The notes: generated by a model from the letters alone, not told the origin. A DNA stretch of 64,000 bases from Ariolimax columbianus (GCA_036924085.1 JAVGWX010000002.1:88369704-88433703), one strand, 5' to 3'. Positions 31,062-41,898 are shown, counted from the stretch's first letter. Numbers and translations: made by a program.

Positions 31062-31801
31062 ATAGTTGTCCATCACAAGTGATAAAGACCACTCTCTTTG
31101 TTCAGCCGTGTGAACAGTCGTATCTCTTGCTGTGTCCGCTGAAATGGGTGACTTGCGAGGTGATTTGGATTAAAGTGAGGAAGAAACTGCGCCTTTTGTC
31201 AACCTCACTCACAGAGCCTAAGCTACATTCTGCCAGTGGCAAGACATTCATCGAGACGACTGGAGATAGCATAGGATGCAGATTTTGCCTCAGGGTTACC
31301 ACCGAAGCCTTTCCGTAAACATGTAACCCGCAGGGTAGAAAGGTGGGAAGGCATCTAACGCAATTTCAAAAGTTTGTCGTGCCTTTTCGATAACCACAAG
31401 AGGTCGTATGGAAAACACTCGGCGTGTGAGTGAGTCTGGCATCTCTCCCCAGCTGTATTCAGTTCATCATAGTAGCATCTAAAATTCCCACACGCCATAT
31501 TCGTGAAGGTGAACCGGCAGAACTAACCCGTGAGATACGACACAGGTATAACTAGTAGTTTAAGCGTAGCGCCATTCAGCCGGCGTCCAGACCAGGATAA
31601 ACGGACGGAAGAAATCACACAAAAAAAGAACGAAATAACAAGTCCAGACGGAAAACAACTCCACGTATCCGTGAACACAAGTGTAAGTCGTCAGCTAGTG
31701 TGAATTCCAGGCAAATCCGTGGTCTGGCGGCATCCATAATGATCCAAAACAGTAGAGAAATGTAGACTCGCAGCCAGTTACGGCGCCATCTTTGCCATCT
31801 T
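31062..31801 (-). mobile_element. Repeat C1, full length, 10-bp TSD
   Basis: 740 bp inserted in repeat F, flanked by TGTTTTTATA at 31052-31061 and 31802-31811. On the minus strand it begins GATGGCAAAGATGGCGCCGTA and ends near CACTTGTGATGGACAACTAT. The internal order matches 16205-16935. This fixes C1 as a discrete mobile unit. Confidence 0.9.
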
Positions 31802-32079
31802 TGTTTTTATAGCAGCCTGGCTAACGAGGTGGAGATCAACGTGATCCCCGCGGTAGTAAGTGACACGCAGATGAAGCCAAGTATAGCATAGCCGCATGCA
31901 GGACCTCGGTCCTCCTTCATCAGCACGCTCAGGATGTGACAAAGCTACTGCAACCCGCCATTAACGCCCTTTTCAGGACACACTAAAGAGGAGACTTACT
32001 CATTGTGGGCGTTCAACATTGGGTAGGGTGTATCCCTCGTTTGTCTCCTTGTCCAAGTACCATTCTCTCTAGTATTGTT

Positions 32080-33300
32080 TTGTGTAGACCATTGTGCCGT
32101 AGAAAGATTGTATTTTTCTTGATTGGCTGTAGCGGCCAAGCACTCATTGCAAACATCGAAGACCAGCTGCAACAACGCTTAAACAACATTAACTTAACTG
32201 CAGAAGGACACAACATGAGAATCAACATGAGTAAAACTGAGACAATGACAATAGCAAGAACAGAAACAACCGCTAAGATCTACATAGAACAGCAACAACC
32301 GCTAAGATCTACATAGAACAGCAACAACCGCTAAGATCTACATAGAACAGCAACAACTCAAGCAAGTGAAGGATTTCAAATATTTAGGAAGCATAGTATC
32401 ATCTAATGGAAGAATGCAAGAAGAAATCGATCACAGATGCACTAAAGCAAACCAAATTGTTAGCCATATTTCACAATACTGAAGAACAAACAAATTTAAA
32501 AATCGGCACAAAAAGAGCCATGTTCACCACAATCTGCATATCTACATTATGATACCAGTGTCAAACTTGGACACTGACAGCAGCAGATACGAGACAAATA
32601 GAAACAACAGAAATGAAATGCCTGAGGTGAATGCTAAATGTGACAAGAAGGGACATAATTAGAAACGATGAGATCAGGAAACAGATGGACACTAAGCCAG
32701 TGCTAGACTTCATTAGAAAACAGCAAATTCAGTGGTTTGGCCACATGTTGCGACAGCAACACAACAGCGTCCCACAGATGGCTCTAACACTTAAACACAG
32801 CAGCGTCCCACAGATGGCTCTAACACTTAAACACAGCAGCGTCCCACAGATGGCTCTAACACTTAAACACAGCAGCGTCCCACAGATGGCTCTAACACTT
32901 AAACACAGCAGCGTCCCACAGATGGCTCTAACACTTAAACACAGCAGCGTCCCACAGATGGCTCTAACACTTAAACACAGCAGCGTCCCACAGATGGCTC
33001 TAACACTTAAACACAGCAGCGTCCCACAGATGGCTCTAACACTTAAACACAGCAGCGTCCCACAGATGGCTCTAACACTTAAACACAGCAGCGTCCCACA
33101 GATGGCTCTAACACTTAAACACAGCAGCGTCCCACAGATGGCTCTTACATTTAAACACAGCGGTTCCAGAGCTAGAGGCTGACCCCGCAATATATGGATT
33201 GATTGAATTTCCGAGGCAGCCAGTTCCACCTTATACGAAGCGCACACCAAAAGCGCCGTCTAGACGTCACTTATACACCTATTGCCGAAAGGGAAACTAG
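32080..33300 (+). mobile_element. LINE ORF2 C-terminal fragment with internal coding minisatellite
   Basis: Decayed RT downstream region. R-I-N-M-S-K-T-E-T-M-T-I-A-R is followed by Y-I-E-Q-Q-Q (triplicated 32280-32355) and F-K-Y-L-G-S-I-V-S-S-N-G-R-M-Q-E-E-I. It then reads R-R-D-I-I-R-N-D-E-I-R-K-Q-M-D-T-K-P-V and Q-W-F-G-H-M-L-R-Q-Q. After the minisatellite comes G-S-R-A-R-G. It ends in I-A-E-G-x-T-R-I-R-Q and a TAGATATATAGAT tail at about 33310. Stops and frameshifts present. Confidence 0.85.
32765..33160 (+). repeat. 36-bp in-frame coding minisatellite, 11 copies
   Basis: Eleven near-perfect units of 36 bp encode the 12-residue repeat S-V-P-Q-M-A-L-T-L-K-H-S. The array is in phase with the LINE reading frame on both sides (FGHMLRQQ before, SRARG after). 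It grew from a single segment of the LINE gene. Confidence 0.95.
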
Positions 33301-33524
33301 GATCAGACAATAGATATATAGATTGTGCTCTTTGACATGACTAAATTATTTGAGTGTCATGTAATACTGGTTACTCAGTCATAATCTGATCTATATCCAT
33401 CTCTATTAAGCATCGGGAATATAATTGAGAAGACGGAACAGTGTCCTCTACCATACTGCACGGATTGTGAAACAATCTAAAGTGTTTCTTTTAACTAACA
33501 GCTGATCATTGCACTGTGTATTAT

Positions 33525-33845
33525 TTCTACATTGTGTTACCAATGTCAATCTTGGTCCTTACTAGAAACATAACAGAGTAAGATCCAGAGCTGTCTGAAG
33601 TCCAGCCGGGAAGATAATCCGTGACCGAATCCGCAACACCACCATGAGACAGGTAATGGGGACAAACCCAGATAGTGCCTACATTGGCTCCCTAAAATCT
33701 AGAGTGGTTTGGTCATTTAGTCAGAATGTATTATGACCAGCCTGTAACGAGAGTAGGTCTCTGGCCCACGCGCAAGAAACCATCCTCGAGGTAGGTGAAT
33801 CCAGGATATCTCTGAACACACTCAGGGAAGTTACACCTAAGGACA
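33525..33845 (+). mobile_element. LINE C-terminal remnant
   Basis: Frame-broken but readable: L-C-Y-Q-C-Q-S-W-S-L, then a T-M-R-Q-V-M-G-T-N-P-like segment, W-F-G-H-L-like (GGTTTGGTCATTTAGTC) and W-I-Q-D-I-S-E-H. Same overall type as the LINE ending at 33.3 kb but a separate copy. Confidence 0.6.
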
Positions 33846-34044
33846 GCACAGACCTTCCACCTTGCGATAACAAGTAAACTACTCATTCCGTCTCTTTGCG
33901 ACGTCTCATGGCATAGGCAGTAGAACAAAAAATGAAAAAGTGTTGTTTTTTTATCTATCGGATGCTAGGAACTTTTTCTGTAACATTTTAGCTCAAAGGA
34001 TTACATTTTTGTAAGGGAACTGGCAATCCCATCTTTTTGTTTCA

Positions 34045-34700
34045 TTATAGGTTTGCCTTTTTGGATTCTACCGGCGAAGACAGGGCCGTTTCTGAATGGA
34101 CAATGTATGAATCTGTTTGTAATGTGGACGTATCGACCTGTATGGATGCGTATGTTTTTCTGTTTGTAATGTGGACTAATTGGCCAGTGTATTGATGCAT
34201 GTGTGTATCTGTTTGTGATGTTGACGTATTGGCCAGTGTATTGATACATATGTGTATCTGTTTGTGATGGTGACATATTGGCCAGTGTATTGATACATAT
34301 GTGTATCTGTTTGTGATGGTGACATATTGGCCAGTGTATGGATGCATGTGTGTCTGTTTGTGATGTTGACGTATTGGCCAGGGTACGGATACATGTGTGT
34401 CTGTTTGTGATGTTGACGTATTGGCCAGTGTACGGATACATGTGTGTATCTGTTTGTGATGTTGACGTATTGGCCAGTGTATTGATACATGTGTGTCTGT
34501 TTGTGATGTTGACGTATTGGCCAGTGTACGGATACATGTGTGTATCTGTTTGTGATGTTGACGTATTGGCCAGGGTACGGACACATGTGTGTATCTGTTT
34601 GTGATGCTGACGTATTGGCCAGTGTACGGATACATATGTGTATCTGTTTGTGATGTTTACGTATTGGCCAGTGTATGGATGCATGTATGTGTCTACTTGT
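34045..34700. repeat. 47-49-bp minisatellite, about 13 copies
   Basis: Units of TGTGTATCTGTTTGTGATGTTG + ACGTATTGGCCAGTGTACGGATACA. A related non-expanded sequence sits at 53625-53760; both share GGTTTGCCTT(C/T)TTTGATTCTAC just upstream. The four long ORFs are artefacts. Confidence 0.92.
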
Positions 34701-34799
34701 GATATGTCTCACTATGACAGTTTTAGTGTACAGTAGTTTTGCCAATCCTTTCTGTACGCGGAGAAGCGGTCATACCTAGAAAAATCATTTCATCTCAAT

Positions 34800-35211
34800 C
34801 AAGCTGTGGGTTCGTATACTAAGTTTTCGAACTTCCTTCTCGACCAGCTGTTCAGTTTGCGAAGAGCACCCTTTATCTTAGTGTCTTCTGTGATGGTCCA
34901 TGTTTCGCATCCGTACGTCATCATGAAGAAGAAAGATGCACGTCCACATAATTGTTGTTTTTGTTGGTGAACTGCCATATTGGATATCATTTATTTAACC
35001 CCTGTTTCTCTCCTGATTTCTTGTTAGCATTTTCCATTGTTGCTGATAATGGAGCCGGGATATTATAAACGTGTAACATTTTGATTTTCCTTATTTTTTC
35101 GAGTAACTTTAGGTCTATTTATTATTTTGCCGGTGGTCGATGTCTTGACTTTACTGATGTTCAGGTAGAGATTGGATTTCTTTTTGATATGTTTAACAGA
35201 AAGAATAACCA

Positions 35212-35215
<4 letters not shown>
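34800..35215 (-). mobile_element. LINE RT downstream remnant
   Basis: The minus strand reads S-N-L-Y-L-N-I-S-K-V-K-T-S-T-T-G (about 35190-35140), then Y-P-G-S-I-I-S-N-N-G-K-C, then M-T-Y-G-C-E-T-W-T-I-T-E-D-T-K near 34910. This is the order of conserved blocks after the RT palm (NISKTKVM, FLGS, YGCETW). Confidence 0.75.
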
Positions 35216-35216
<1 letters not shown>

Positions 35217-35253
<37 letters not shown>

Positions 35254-35272
35254 GTCTCTCTCTCTCTCTCGT
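35217..35272. repeat. (CT)n microsatellite
   Basis: Nearly pure CT repeat with two GT interruptions. Confidence 0.95.
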
Positions 35273-35524
35273 GTCATTTCTCATTTCTGATATTTCGTTA
35301 ACTTTTCATAATTTGGTCTTTCCTAGTATATCTCAATGTAACTGTCTGCATTGACATTAGAAAAGATAAGGGTCGAACATGCGTCCTTGTGTTTCTACCG
35401 TTTGCACTTCAAACCAGTCTGAGGTTTCGCCAGCTATGCTGGCCATTGCTTATTGTTTCTGATATAGTGTCTTTTATTGAGTGAATCTAGTAAGATTGGA
35501 ACCACGTTTCTGTCATACTGTTTC

Positions 35525-36100
35525 TTATGACTTGGCTTGGCTTCGTTCGTTCGTTCGTTCTCAATCTTCCACTACCAAACCCTAAAAGGGCTTAAGTAGC
35601 AGAATGTAGTCCAGAAAACGGAATGCGTTGTGTCGTAGTTTACAGCTTGACTGTGATATTTGCACCTTTCGGTCCAACACGACTTCAGCAAGCATTTTTT
35701 GAGTACCGGGTTAGCCTTCCTTCTCTTCGATCCCTTCTCCTTAGCCAGTCTGCTTTGTTGCAGCCTGTTATCCAGGATCACGGCATGGAGGTGTAGAAGG
35801 GTCTTGGCAGCTGTGGTTCGCTGGCCCTGACGCTAGCAGTCAGCTATGGATCGCTGGCCCTGACGCTAGCAGTCAGCTATGGATCGCTGGCCCTGACGCT
35901 AGCAGTCAGCTATGGATCGCTGGCCCTGACGCTAGCAGTCAGCTGTGGTTCGCTGGCCCTGACGCTAGCAGTCAGCTGTGGTTCGCTGGCCCTGACGCTA
36001 GCAGTCAGCTATGGATCGCTGGCCCTGACGCTAGCAGTCAGCTATGGATCGCTGACCGCTGCAGCTCATGCGCTGCTCAGCGTCCTGATCCCACTGTTCC
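35525..36100 (-). mobile_element. SINE E copy with expanded 5' block
   Basis: Minus-strand SINE E: GAAC tail at 35543-35563 (CGTTCGTTCGTTC on plus), core AAAAAATGCTTGCTGAAGTCG near 35700, GATCCTGGATAACAGGCTG near 35775, and a 5' block ending CAGCGCATGAGCTGCAGCGG near 36065. The 5' block is amplified as a 33-bp tandem array. Confidence 0.88.
35815..36060. repeat. 33-bp minisatellite inside SINE E, 7 copies
   Basis: Seven units of TATGGATCGCTGGCCCTGACG + CTAGCAGTCAGC, alternating with a TGTGGTT variant. In unexpanded SINE E copies the unit is present once. Confidence 0.95.
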
Positions 36101-36109
36101 TTATGATTT

Positions 36110-36355
36110 TCTGTTGCAAATAGTCAAATGTCTTGGTGTCTACCACGAAACAAATAGGTCAATAATGTATTCATTTCTCTTATATTCCTCATGTTAAGGA
36201 TGTTGTCCTTCGTGCATGGTCATTTCTGAAACATGCCTGTGCTTTCTTATTTAATTTTCTTTCTATCCTTTTTATAATTATCCGTACAAGGATTTTGACT
36301 GGGTGACTTATTAAATGATTGGTTGGGTAATCAGTGCATCGATTTTTGTCACCCT
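36110..36355 (-). mobile_element. RT fragment (fingers/palm)
   Basis: The minus strand reads C-T-N-Y-P-T-N-H-L-I-S-H-P-V-K-I-L, V-R-I-I-I-K-R-I-E-R-K-L and A-C-F-R. It is homologous to the piece at 3890-4110. The simple-repeat tract begins 45 bp beyond it. Confidence 0.65.
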
Positions 36356-36402
36356 TCTTTTGGAGTTAAATTGATCCACAAATATAGGTATATAGATTTC
36401 TG

Positions 36403-37100
36403 CTCCTTCCTTCCTTCCTTCCTTCCTTCCTTCCTTCCTTCCTTCCTTCCTTCCTTCCTTCCTTCCTTCCTTCCTTCCTTCCTTCCTTCCTTCCTTCCTT
36501 CCTTCCTTCCTTCCTTCCTTCCTTCCTTCCTTCCTCCCTCCCTCCCTCCCTCCTTCCCTTCCTTCCTTTTCTCCTTCCGTTTTTCCTTTTTCTTCCTTCC
36601 TTCCTCCCTTCCTTCTCCTTTTCCTTCCTTCTCCTTTTCCTCCTTTCTCCTTTTCCTCCTTTCTCCTTTTCCTTCCTTCCTTCTCGTTTTCCTTCCTTCT
36701 CCTTCTCCTTTTCCTTCCTTCCTTCTCCTTTTCCTTCCTTCCTTCTCTTTTTCCTTCCTTCTTTCCTTCTCCTTCTCTTTCCTTCCTTCCTTCTCCTTCT
36801 CTTTTTCCTTCCTTTTTTTTCCTCATTTTCCTTCCTTCTTTCCTTCCTTCTCCTTCCTTCCGTCCTTCTCCTTCCTTCCTTCCTTCCTTCTCCTTTTACT
36901 TCCTTCTCCTTCTCCTTCCTTCTCCTTTTCCTTCCTTCTCCTTCTCCTTTTCCTTCCTTTCTTTCTTTGTTTCTTTCTTCTTCTTTCTTTTTTCTTCTTT
37001 CTTTCTTCTTCCCTCCTTTCTTCTTCCTTCCTTTCTTCTTCCTTCCTTTATTCTTCCTTCCTTTATTCTTCCTTCCTTTCTTCTTCCTCTTCTTCTTCGA
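36403..37100. repeat. 700-bp polypyrimidine tract, (CCTT)n then mixed
   Basis: Pure (CCTT)n at 36403-36533, then a mosaic of CCTT, CTTTTC and TTCTTC units to 37100. Almost no purine on the plus strand. ORFs of 170-284 codons on either strand are artefacts. Confidence 0.96.
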
Positions 37101-37114
37101 CATATGTCCTGATA

Positions 37115-37960
37115 ATGACGCTGTGACGTTGTATTGTAGTTTATAATGAGTCTGCCATATCTGCACTTTCCTGCATGATACGTCTGATTTGAGCTGACAT
37201 TTGGGGAAACTTGGGGACACGGGCTTGCTTTCCAGCTTATTCTCTTTGCCATTACCACACTTGTGCAGCCTGTTTCCAGGACTGGCACTTGAGGAGGAAT
37301 AAGGTCTTTGTACTTGAGGTGGAATAAAGTCTTTGTACTAGAGGTGGAATAAGGCCTGTACTTGAGGTGGAATAAGGTCTTTGTACTAGAAGTGAAATAA
37401 GGTCTTTGTACTAGAGGTAGAATAAGGTCTTTGTACTAGAGGTGGAATACGGTCTTTGTACTAGAGGTGGAATAAGGTCTTTGTACTAGAGGTGAAATAA
37501 AATCTTTGTACTAGAGGTGGAATAAGGTCTTTGTACTAGAGGTGAAATAAAATCTTTGTACTAGAGGTGGGATAAGGTCTTTGTACTAGAGGTGGAATAA
37601 GGTCTTTGTACTAAAGGTGGAATAAAATCTTTGTACTAGAGGTGGAATAAGGTCTTTGTACAAGAGGTGGAACAAGGTCTTTGTACTAGAGGTGAAATAA
37701 AATCTTTGTACTAGAGGTGGGATAAGGTCTTTGTACTAGAGGTGGAATAAGGTCTTTGTACTAGAGGTGGAATAAAATCTTTGTACTAGAGGTGGAATAA
37801 GGTCTTTGTACTAGAGGTGAAATAAAATCTTTGTACTAGAGGTGGAATAAGGTCTTTGTACTTGAGTCGGAAGATGGTCCTTGTTAGCTCTGCTGGTTCA
37901 CTGACACTGATGCAGGCAGCCGGCTACGAGTCGCTGTGCAGCTCATTCACTGGGTTGTAT
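37115..37960 (-). mobile_element. SINE E-like copy split by a minisatellite
   Basis: Right part 37880-37960 (TTCACTGACACTGATGCAGGC and GTGCAGCTCATTCACTG) and left part 37115-37290 (TGTAGTTTATAATG, GCCTGTTTCCAGGACTGGC) are the two ends of an E-type SINE on the minus strand. Between them is the 25-bp array. Confidence 0.65.
37290..37870. repeat. 25-bp minisatellite inside a SINE E-like copy, about 23 copies
   Basis: Units of TACTAGAGGTGGAATAAGGT + CTTTG, with GAAATAAAATC and GGGATAAGG variants. The single-copy counterpart is the CTTGAGGAGGAATAAGGTC stretch of the SINE itself. Confidence 0.93.
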
Positions 37961-38034
37961 GTTCGCCTCTGTATACAGATTGGAGAGAAAAGCTCAAGAA
38001 ATATAAATATATTTAGATATTCGTAATTATAAAT

Positions 38035-38760
38035 CCCCTCCGGTTTGCAGATCAGTCATGATCAGCCATTACATCAAAGAAGCTGAAGAATGCCTGAATG
38101 AGCTCAGCAACGTAAGCGAGGCAGTTGGTCTAAAAATAATTAGACTAAAAACACAACGCATGCTGAAGAGAAATGCAGATTGGAACTGATTCCGTCAAAC
38201 ACTTGATTGCGTACATCTGCTTTGGCCAAGAACATACGAACTCCCATGACATGCATAAAGAGATTTCACGAAGGATAGCTGATGTTAAGCCTCAACCGCA
38301 TCAAAACAGTCGTTTAACAGATACAAAACAGTAAAGCAAGAGCCCACACCTTCAACAGCCTGGTCATTCCAGCCATGGTATATGACTACTACGAAAAAGA
38401 TACATGATGCGGTTCCAAGCAACTCAGCGAGCGATGGAGCGTAGAACACTTTGACTTTCACTACGGGAACACATCCGCTACACCGCTATCATGAGTCAAA
38501 CCTGCTTCAATGGCGTCGTAGATACAGCGTTTATAAGAAAGTACAGATGGACAGGCCACGTGGTACGCATGCCTGACTATAGATGGACACGTAAAGTGAC
38601 GTCATGGTGGCCCTACAACTATAATCGTCACCCGGAAGTACACCAATGAGACGGAGAGGTGGCCCACGACAGAACTTTGGTCCGGAATGGTACTTAAAGC
38701 AAAATACAAAGATGAGTTTAGACAACATTTGGCTACCTGGCATATGGCACATAATGTGTC
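38035..38760 (+). mobile_element. LINE RT downstream remnant
   Basis: Frame-broken: L-N-E-L-S-N-V-S-E-A-V-G-L-K-I near 38095, then a G-Q-E-H-T-N-S-H-D-M-H-K-E-I-S-R-R-I segment near 38225, then A-R-A-H-T-F-N-S-L-V-I-P-A-M-V-Y-D near 38340 (partly in another frame). A YKKVQMDRPRGTHA-like end follows near 38535. KARAHTFSSMVIPAMVY at 53.3 kb (minus) is the same family. Confidence 0.75.
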
Positions 38761-38854
38761 TGAATAAAGACCAGGATTTCAGTATTACAATATATCCTTA
38801 AATACAGATACACAGAAAGATTGAAAAGCGAGACATGGCATATGGATACTTAGA

Positions 38855-39100
38855 TCACATAATGTCATCCCGTAACCAGTGAAGTCGTTGGGGTACACAT
38901 GAAGACACTCCACAACCCACGCCACCCCTCACTGTCAGCGGCAGTAGAAGATTGGTCCATTCTTATATGTTGTCCTCCCATCTCTTTTTGCTTCGACCTC
39001 TTCATCGTCCGCCTTGTTCCTTTCCGTGTAGGATCGTATTTAGAAGACTGTTTGATCTCGATATGTGGCCTTACCAATCGAGTTTCCATCTTATTCCCGC
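38855..39100 (-). mobile_element. LINE 3' end remnant
   Basis: The minus strand reads R-R-T-M-K-R-S-K-Q-K-E-M-G-G-Q-H-I-R and W-R-G-L-W-S-V-F-M-C-T-P-T-T-S-L-V-T-G. This matches the basic C-terminal region and end of a LINE. The same end recurs at 19.04 kb. Confidence 0.7.
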
Positions 39101-39720
39101 CGCCAAATATGTATCAGCTCATTGATTCTTTGCTTCTTGTCAGACGATAGTAATTGTGCTTTGAAAATAAGGATGCAATTAGTCTATGACGATAACGCAT
39201 GTGACTCGTAAAACCAATCCGAGCAGAGAAGCGTCTTCTACGGTGTTCTTAGTCGATCTGTACTTCTACAGGGATCTGGCATGAGCTGGATGAAGCCGGG
39301 AGAAGGATTTCCTGCTTAGCGAGCTAGGCTCGAACCGCATAATACCCCACTACGTTGGAACAATCGGTTATGGAGGGTGGTTAACCGATGTGCGAGTCCA
39401 TTTTAATAGACTCAAACACTAGAACAAAGTGGACACGAAGCCTGTTAGGCGCCATCTATGCGGCTCTAAACAAACGACCTAATCATGGCCGGTGTTATGT
39501 CATGTCACACATTAAGTCGTCGTTTACGACTTGCTCTCTGTGAGGCAGGGGTGCTATTCTTATTGTTGTCATACACCAAGACTCCGGCAGACCACTCAAG
39601 TAAGTGTGTGCAAGGAAAGTCAGGACTATTTGCGGCATTGCATTAGTGTGGCGTGTCTTCTCAAAAGTTGAGTCTTTAGCCTATCAGCAATGAGTTTCTC
39701 CTTTGTCTGTATTCCATGCC
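39101..39720. other. Mostly unassigned; short inverted repeat copy
   Basis: 39365-39430 (GTTATGGAGGGTGGTTAACCG) is an inverted copy of 29745-29800. Otherwise nothing recognised. Confidence 0.4.
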
Positions 39721-39724
39721 ACTC

Positions 39725-39985
39725 TTGGGAGCCGCGTAGCGCAGTGGTTAGCGCTCTGGCTTCGCATCTGAGTGGCCCTGGGTTCATTTCCCAGTTGAGA
39801 GGTAATGTTTTTTCAGACCGCATTGGCTCCCGGGTTGACCCAGCCTTAAATGGGTACCTGTTCAGTCCGGGAAGAAAAAGCGGCGAGGGATAGGAGATGG
39901 CTACCATCCTCATATAGTCGAGCCTTTGAAATGTGAGATCGCTAACACCTCACACCCCTACAGCACTAATGCTATGGGTTACTTT
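39725..39985 (+). mobile_element. tRNA-derived SINE
   Basis: The head GGGAGCCGCGTAGCGCAGTG, GTTAGCGCTCTGGC contains a good A box (TAGCGCAGTGGTTAGCG) at about 39736-39752. The B box is at 39779-39791 (GGGTTCATTTCCC). Downstream body CCCGGGTTGACCCAGCC and CACACCCCTACAGCACTAATG ends before the LINE remnant at 39985. Only one copy in the window. Confidence 0.75.
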
Positions 39986-40470
39986 ACTATGTAGCACGCC
40001 CCATGGTGTCCTGTTCCTATGATTCCATATCGATGCCTGCGTCATTCATATCCCCCTTGCATACATCCTTGTACCGTAGTAGTGGCTGGCCCCAAGACCT
40101 TTTCCCCAACTGTAAATCCCCAAGGAAAAAATATATTTTGGTATTCTGCCATCATCCATCCTCCGAGTGTGTCCCAGCCAGCGGAAATTCATTGATTCAG
40201 CATGGAAAAAATGTATACAGTGCCTGTTCTATCCAACACCTCTGCGTTTGTAATCTTGTCTTGCCATCCGACCCCCAGGATTCTGCGCAGGCACCTCATG
40301 TGATAGCTGTTCATGTGCCTCACCTGGTACATGAAGGTAGACCATGTTTCACTGCCATACAGAAAGGTGTTGAGGACACAGTCCTGATAAACAAGTGCTT
40401 TTGTTTTTAACAGTGAGCTTCTTGTTCTCCCATATCCTTTTTGTTAATTTGCTCATTATTGTTGATGTAG
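39985..40470 (-). mobile_element. LINE C-terminal remnant
   Basis: The minus strand gives L-V-Y-Q-D-C-V-L-N-T-F-L-Y-G-S-E-T-W, Y-Q-V-R-H-M-N-S-Y-H-M-R-C-L-R-R-I-L-G-V, W-Q-D-K-I-T-N-A-E-V-L, and after frame breaks Y-K-D-V-C-K-G-D-M-N. This order is diagnostic of an animal LINE ORF2 C-terminus. Clear stops. Confidence 0.88.
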
Positions 40471-40504
40471 TATAGCTCTAAAATATATAGTTATATTATT
40501 AGAA

Positions 40505-40705
40505 GTGCGAAATACAGATAGATGGATAGATAGATAGACAGACTGACTGGTCGGCTGGCTGGCTGACGGACTGATTGACTGGCTGACTGGCAAGCAGGAA
40601 GGCCGCATGTTACAAACATGTCCGCCGTATCTGCAACCCCCCCCCCCCCCCCATCATCCCTGTTTTCCCCCCATATTAAGACCAACCTGTGGGGGGGGGG
40701 GCCTC
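40505..40705. repeat. GATA/CTGG repeats and C/G homopolymers
   Basis: GATGGATAGATAGATAGACAG then CTGACTGG repeats (40517-40592), a run of about 16 C at 40637-40652 and about 10 G at 40691-40701. Confidence 0.85.
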
Positions 40706-40879
40706 TGTACCCCTGGTCTTGAGACTCCAAAGCGTAGAAACTGATCTGTGAGACTCAGTCATGCTCTATAAATAGACGCTAGCAGACTCTCCATCATACG
40801 GAAGTGATTCAATTGCTGGGAAATTGGGGTGGTCGTTTGAAGAGATGATTGTTAGATTATGCGCTCCGGAACTCTGTAT

Positions 40880-41500
40880 GTGTGCGTGTATGTTTCAATA
40901 GCTGGGTGTGTGTGTTTCCCTGTCTGTGTGTGTGTGTTTCCTTGTCTGTGTGTGTGTGTGTGTGTTTCTCTGGCTGTGTTTCCCTGGCTGTGTGTTTCCC
41001 TGGCCTGAGTGTGTGTTTCTCTGTCTTGGTGTGTGTGTTTCCCTGGCTGTGTGTTTCCCTGGCTGTGTGTTTCGCTGTCTGTGTGTGTGTGTTTCTCTGG
41101 CTGTGTGTTTCCCTGGCCTGAGTGTGTGTTTCGCTGTCTTGGTGTGTGTGTTTCCCTGGCTGTGTGTTTCCCTGGCTGTGTGTTTCGCTGTCTGTGTGTG
41201 TGTGTTTCCATGTCTGGGTGTGTGTGTGTCCCTGACTGGGTGTGTGTGTGTGTGTTTCCTTGGCTGTGTGTGTGCGTTTCCTTGGCTGTGTGTGTGTGTT
41301 TCCCTGGCTGGGTCTGGATGTTTCCTAGGCTGTGTCTGTGTGTTTCCCAGGCTGGGTGTGTGTATTTCCCTGGCTGGGTGTGTGTGTGTTTCCTTGACTG
41401 GGTGTGTGTTTCCCTGTCTGGGTGTGTGTGTTTCCCTGTCAGGGTGTGTGTGTTTCCCTGGCTGGGTGTGTGTGTGTTTCCTTGACTGGGTGTGTGTGTG
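40880..41500. repeat. Minisatellite TGTGTGTTTCCCTGGC
   Basis: About 35 irregular units of 14-20 bp (GTGTGTTTCCCTGGCT). ORFs of 120-216 codons on both strands are artefacts. Confidence 0.93.
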
Positions 41501-41815
41501 TATATCTGTCTGCATGTGTCAGTGGATGTATATATGTCTATGTGTGTGTGTATATTGATTTATGTATGTGTATTTTCTGAAGGCTGTATGTGTTATATCT
41601 GTCTGTGTGTCGGTGTGTGTGTGTGCGCGCGCGCGTTGCTGCATGTGCATGGCTGTTGTATGTCAAAGTGTGTATGTCTGTATTTTGAATACGTATGCAA
41701 ATGTTAAGATGAGTTACTATATACATCTTCGTGTGACCTTAGGTGTGTAGGTATGTATTGGTGTATGTGTGTGTAAATGGTTGTATATGTACGTCTCTAT
41801 TATTTATTATGTGTA

Positions 41816-41898
<83 letters not shown>

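Larger units (their letters stand above)
30465..32030 (+). mobile_element. Repeat F copy broken by SINE G and C1
   Basis: Blocks in order: 30465-30565 (two to three 37-bp-type units, GATCAGACATGTTAGGGTC and TTAATCAGGGTCAGGCAAAAT); 30965-31061 (AGGGTCAGGCAAAATATTCTGG through AACAAGCTGTTTTTATA); 31802-32030 (TAGCAGCCTGGCTAACGAGG to TTACTCATTGTGGGCGTTCAAC). SINE G lies in the first gap and C1 in the second. Confidence 0.8.
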
